Origin: Acholeplasmataceae bacterium UBA2284
Lineage (GTDB): Bacteria; Bacillota_I; Bacilli_A; Acholeplasmatales; Acholeplasmataceae
Assembly: GCA_002345705.1 (NCBI GenBank)
Contig: DDWO01000010.1
Location: 1-26,007 of the forward strand
Length of the DNA: 26,007 nucleotides
Reading direction: 5' to 3'
Shown here: positions 23,098 to 26,007 of the stretch, piece by piece
Layout: each line of letters opens with the position of its first letter
Numbering within the stretch: position 1 is the first letter of the stretch
Position numbers and translations under genes: made by a program
Notes under the pieces: model-generated
Database searches by the model: none
Seen by the model: only the letters and a program-made list of their open reading frames with translations
Told to the model about the DNA's origin: nothing

Positions 23098-24138
23098 TCA
23101 TTTATCCTTTCTGTAAAATTGAAATACAATACGTTCTTGATATGGTTTATTTCCTCTTAAAATAGAAGGATTGACCTCATTTGGGGTAGCACCCTCAGGT
23201 GCATATTCACCTTCAAAGGTAATACCTCTATATGCGCCATCATCATCGATCCCAATTAGTTTCTTATTTGTTGAGTATTGATAGGTATAGATCACGACAC
23301 TTGGATAGGTTGTATATACGTCTAAACCAATATTTGATTGTGGATGTTCAAGTCTTGCAGCGTAATTCGATCCTTTTTGCAGTAAAAAGATGGTGTCAAT
23401 ACCCTTTTGTTTGGTTGATTTTAGCGCATTACTTAGCTCAGATGGCGATTTTTTAGCTCTAAAGTCGAATAGTGAGCCTTCCACATCATTAACCCTTTTA
23501 AAACGAAATTCTCCATCTAATTCAATATATTGATTTGAATTGATCATCAGTTCATGAGAATCAATGGTTTCAAAGGAATCTGATAGATTAAAATAAATGT
23601 GATTGGTCATGTTTAAAAGCGTATCTTGATCGGATATGGCATCGTAATCGATTACGATTTGATTTTCATTATTGAGCTCATAGGTTACATAAGCCTTTAA
23701 ATTACCTGGAAATCCTTCCTCTTGATCAGGACTTTCATAGTAGAATACAACACGAGCAGAATCATTTGTAATGCTTTCACTTAGAAATTCAAAATTTTGA
23801 AAGGAGAACCCTTTTTTCCCACCATGAAGCATTGACGTTTCTCCTTTGGCAAGCTTTAGAGGGTAGGATTGATCAAGTATTTTAAAATCAGGACCGAATA
23901 AACGTCCACTTACTCTACCAACGGTTTTTCCAAAATAGGCTGGTGACACTAAAAAATCCTCAATATGCTCTGGTGCCAAATTAAGCAATTGTTCTACTCC
24001 ATCATTATTTGTGTGTATAACCTGATATATAGATGCTCCATAGGAACAAAGTACAAGCTTAAATCCTTGATTGTTTTCTAAAGTTACGAATAATATTTCT
24101 CCCTTAGAAGTGATTATTGATGATTTACTAATTAGCAT
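23098..24138 (-). CDS. galM: Aldose 1-epimerase (mutarotase)
   Basis: Interconverts beta- and alpha-galactose so that GalK can use the alpha form. The 346-aa length is usual for GalM. Catalytic His regions are visible as MLHGGKKGF and NMTNHIYFNLS, and the Glu region as GITFEGEYAPEG near the C terminus. GGGGTAG precedes the start at 24138, which lies within the last 11 bases of galK (different frame). The TGA stop overlaps an ATG that opens only a 13-codon frame. It is the middle gene of galK-galM-galT. Confidence 0.93.
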   Translation of the reverse strand: MLISKSSIITSKGEILFVTLENNQGFKLVLCSYGASIYQVIHTNNDGVEQLLNLAPEHIEDFLVSPAYFGKTVGRVSGRLFGPDFKILDQSYPLKLAKGETSMLHGGKKGFSFQNFEFLSESITNDSARVVFYYESPDQEEGFPGNLKAYVTYELNNENQIVIDYDAISDQDTLLNMTNHIYFNLSDSFETIDSHELMINSNQYIELDGEFRFKRVNDVEGSLFDFRAKKSPSELSNALKSTKQKGIDTIFLLQKGSNYAARLEHPQSNIGLDVYTTYPSVVIYTYQYSTNKKLIGIDDDGAYRGITFEGEYAPEGATPNEVNPSILRGNKPYQERIVFQFYRKDK

Positions 24139-25321
24139 AGATGTCTACCCCGTTTTCAAAAGTTACATGATAAAATTCTGCATTGAGTCCTGTAAGATTT
24201 AAATATTTTAGTTTGACCTGTTGATCAAAGCTTTCAAGCATGTGATTAGGCAAAAGTGCAATTGCACATCCACCAAATCCAGCGCCAGTGACTCTGGCAC
24301 CAATCGCACCATACTGACGTGCTAAAGAAACGATTGTATCTAAGTGAAGCCCTGTCACTTCATAATCATTTTTAAGTGATTCATGTGATTGATTCATTAA
24401 ACTAGCAAACATGATAGGATCATTATTTTCCATAGCGTATTGAGATTGAATTGTTCTCATTTGTTCAGTTACAGCATGCTTTGCTCGATTATATATGATT
24501 TCATCTTGAAAGTATGGTTTTATTTCTAACAGTTCTTTTTCATTCAATTCACAAAGGTATTTAACATCTTTGTGTTTTCTAATAATTGATAATGCTTTCT
24601 CGCATTCACTTCGACGTTCATTGTACTTAGAATCTGTTGTTTTTCTTGGATAGTTTGTATTCATAATGACCCAAGTGTATCCCTCGAAATTCGCTTTGAC
24701 ATCTATAGTTTCCAATGTAGCAGTATTCATCAATAAAGCTCTATTTTTTATACCCTTGGCAATCACCAACTGGTCCATAATTCCACAGTGCATTCCCATA
24801 TAGTTGTTTTCCACATGCTGGGAGAGTAAAGCTAAATATTCTCGAGATAGATTGAGCTGATACATATCGTTACAAATCCACGCAGTAAGCAATTCAAGTG
24901 ATGCACTGCTCGATAATCCAGATGCTGTAGGAAGTGTTCCAAAAACCAGTAGATCAAAGCCATGTTGAATGGAGTAATTTCTTGATTTCAACTCTTTGAT
25001 AATTCCCTTTGTATAATTTGCCCAATGATGCATTTTATCATAGGCAAGTTGATTAATTCCTATTTCAATGATTCCATCTTCAACAAAGTTTAAAGAGAAA
25101 AAACGGAATGTTAAATCATTTCTAGGAATAACAACTCCATAGGTTCCTAGATTAATGGCTGCAGGAAAAACAAGACCACCATTATAATCAATGTGTTCTC
25201 CAATTAAGTTTACTCGACCAGGCGAAAAATAGGTCTTTATATCGTTTGTCATATAACCGTATATCTTATAAAATTCTTCCTTTAAATTGAAAGTCAAATC
25301 ATTCACCGTTTCTTTTTTCAT
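24128..25321 (-). CDS. galK: Galactokinase
   Basis: Phosphorylates alpha-galactose with ATP to galactose-1-phosphate. It is a GHMP kinase of 397 aa, usual for GalK. The galactokinase signature GRVNLIGEHIDYNGG is at residues 35-49, the ATP loop is LPTASGLSSSAS, and the C-terminal GHMP motif is GARVTGAGFGGCAIAL. It is the first gene of the operon and overlaps galM by 11 bases. No ribosome-binding site precedes ATG 25321. The -10 ends only 11 bases before it, so the mRNA may be leaderless. galE is not in the window. Confidence 0.95.
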   Translation of the reverse strand: MKKETVNDLTFNLKEEFYKIYGYMTNDIKTYFSPGRVNLIGEHIDYNGGLVFPAAINLGTYGVVIPRNDLTFRFFSLNFVEDGIIEIGINQLAYDKMHHWANYTKGIIKELKSRNYSIQHGFDLLVFGTLPTASGLSSSASLELLTAWICNDMYQLNLSREYLALLSQHVENNYMGMHCGIMDQLVIAKGIKNRALLMNTATLETIDVKANFEGYTWVIMNTNYPRKTTDSKYNERRSECEKALSIIRKHKDVKYLCELNEKELLEIKPYFQDEIIYNRAKHAVTEQMRTIQSQYAMENNDPIMFASLMNQSHESLKNDYEVTGLHLDTIVSLARQYGAIGARVTGAGFGGCAIALLPNHMLESFDQQVKLKYLNLTGLNAEFYHVTFENGVDIYAN

Positions 25322-25332
25322 CTATTGAATTC

Positions 25333-25361
25333 ATTATATCAAACAATACGAAAAGACTCAA
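25333..25361 (-). promoter_or_regulatory. Promoter of the galK-galM-galT-GNAT operon
   Basis: On the - strand, TTGAGT (25361-25356), 17-base spacer and TATAAT (25338-25333). The predicted start lies about 4-5 bases from the galK ATG. Confidence 0.8.
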
Positions 25362-25365
25362 TATT

Positions 25366-25383
25366 TAGAACACTTGTGTTCTA
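25366..25383. promoter_or_regulatory. Perfect palindrome between galK and pcp, possible operator
   Basis: TAGAACAC-TT-GTGTTCTA has 8-base perfect arms. It lies just upstream of the galK -35 and about 90 bases upstream of the pcp ATG, so it could control either. It is not LacI-like (no central CG). No regulator gene is seen beside it. Confidence 0.5.
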
Positions 25384-25469
25384 TTTGGTTATGATCATCA
25401 TTTCTGTTTAATTTCTAGAAATCACTCGCTATTTAGTGATAAAATGTTAGTAAAGAGGTGTTGAAATCT

Positions 25470-26007
25470 ATGAAAAAAGTACTAATCACTGGCTTTGAAC
25501 CATTTGGAGGAGAACTCATCAATCCTTCATATGAAGCAATTAAAAATATCAATAGAAGTCATATAGATTGTGAACTTTTTATTTTGGAGGTTCCAACAGA
25601 GTTTTATACCAGCTCAAAATTAGTCATTGAAAGCATACATAAAATTGAACCTGATGTCGTTATTTTAGTAGGTCAAGCTGGAGGAAGAAAAGAGATATCT
25701 ATTGAGCGAGTTGCTATTAATATCGATGACTCAAATGTTCCTGATAATCGCGGAATAAAGCCGATAGACAATCCAATTTCAGTTTTTGGTGAAAGTGCAT
25801 ATTTCTCAACTTTACCAATAAAAAAAATGTTAGAATCATTGAAAAAAGAGTTTATTCCTGCTGGCATTTCTAATAGTGCAGGGACGTATGTTTGCAATCA
25901 TTTAATGTATAGTATACTACATGAGCTTAAGGATCGAAGTCTTGATCATATACAAGCTGGATTCATTCATGTGCCATATATTCCTGATCAAACATTTAAT
26001 AAACAAA
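25470..26007 (+). CDS. pcp: Pyrrolidone-carboxylate peptidase (partial, cut by window end)
   Basis: Removes N-terminal pyroglutamate from peptides; a cytosolic cysteine peptidase of family C15. The reading frame is open from ATG 25470 to the window edge, giving 179 of the usual 200-215 residues. The catalytic triad is visible: E79 in ISIERVAIN, C142 in SAGTYVCNHLMY and H167 in GFIHVPYIP, close to the family's 81/144/168. The opening VLITGFEPFGGELINPS is the family N terminus. AAAGAGGTG precedes the start, which is divergent from galK. The last residues and stop lie outside. Confidence 0.95.
   Translation, partial: MKKVLITGFEPFGGELINPSYEAIKNINRSHIDCELFILEVPTEFYTSSKLVIESIHKIEPDVVILVGQAGGRKEISIERVAINIDDSNVPDNRGIKPIDNPISVFGESAYFSTLPIKKMLESLKKEFIPAGISNSAGTYVCNHLMYSILHELKDRSLDHIQAGFIHVPYIPDQTFNKQ

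Noticed and set aside
25366..25383. LexA/SOS box at the galK-pcp palindrome (GAAC...GTTC)
   Set aside because: The half-site spacing is 6 bases rather than the 4 of Firmicutes LexA boxes, and neighbouring genes are metabolic.

Overview
The window is AT-rich bacterial DNA. It uses the standard bacterial code: TGA is a true stop, seen in the ATGA stop/start overlaps at 11473-11476 and 12726-12729. Ribosome-binding sites are strong and Firmicutes-like, and rho-independent terminators are compact. The gene set is GlpP antitermination, an LtaS-like phosphoglycerol transferase, Firmicutes-type GalT, a UvrX-like polymerase with a YolD-like partner, and an Rgg-like regulator. Together with the base composition this suggests a low-GC Firmicute or a deep-branching Acholeplasma/Haloplasma/Izemoplasma-type relative. 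TGA as stop argues against Mycoplasma. The lineage is an inference. No tRNA, rRNA, insertion sequence, phage gene or CRISPR array was seen.

Region 1 (1-5300, + strand) holds a membrane diguanylate cyclase, a cyclophilin/RluF pair, and a translesion polymerase overlapping a YolD-like gene. Most units end in a clear terminator. Region 2 (5300-9180) holds an LtaS-like membrane sulfatase-fold enzyme coupled to an NAD(P)-binding epimerase-like protein, then a convergent unknown two-TM protein on the - strand.

Region 3 (9268-15030) is a glycerol / glycerol-3-phosphate catabolic operon. It runs from a consensus promoter through the antiterminator glpP, a GlpA-type dehydrogenase with a BFD-like Fe-S tail, a second flavoprotein, a DUF1667 Cys protein and glycerol kinase, with a Rieske ferredoxin last. 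Two leaders, one before glpP and one before glpA, share an almost identical purine-rich motif next to a terminator hairpin. This looks like a GlpP-controlled attenuation circuit that includes GlpP itself.

Region 4 (15050-18363) is the most unusual part. A - strand gene encodes a signal peptide followed by exactly eight perfect copies of the 13-residue peptide DFDGNDAPDWVSL, ending at the last residue. At DNA level the copies differ in 8 of 13 codon positions, and every difference is silent. Divergently transcribed next to it is a 308-aa HTH + TPR-like regulator with Rgg/RRNPP architecture, the class that senses secreted peptides. The shared 103-bp region has two dyads; one resembles the streptococcal ComR box as I remember it, and the repeat's C-terminal APDWVSL resembles the XIP pheromone GLDWWSL. 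I propose a quorum-sensing system with a multi-copy, alpha-factor-style pheromone precursor. Two small membrane-protein genes lie downstream of the precursor.

Region 5 (18380-26007) holds an RlmI-like rRNA methyltransferase, a convergent MFS exporter, and a - strand Leloir operon galK-galM-galT followed by a GNAT acetyltransferase. The galK promoter lies so close to its ATG that the mRNA may be leaderless. A pyrrolidone-carboxylate peptidase gene, divergent from galK, is cut off by the window end.
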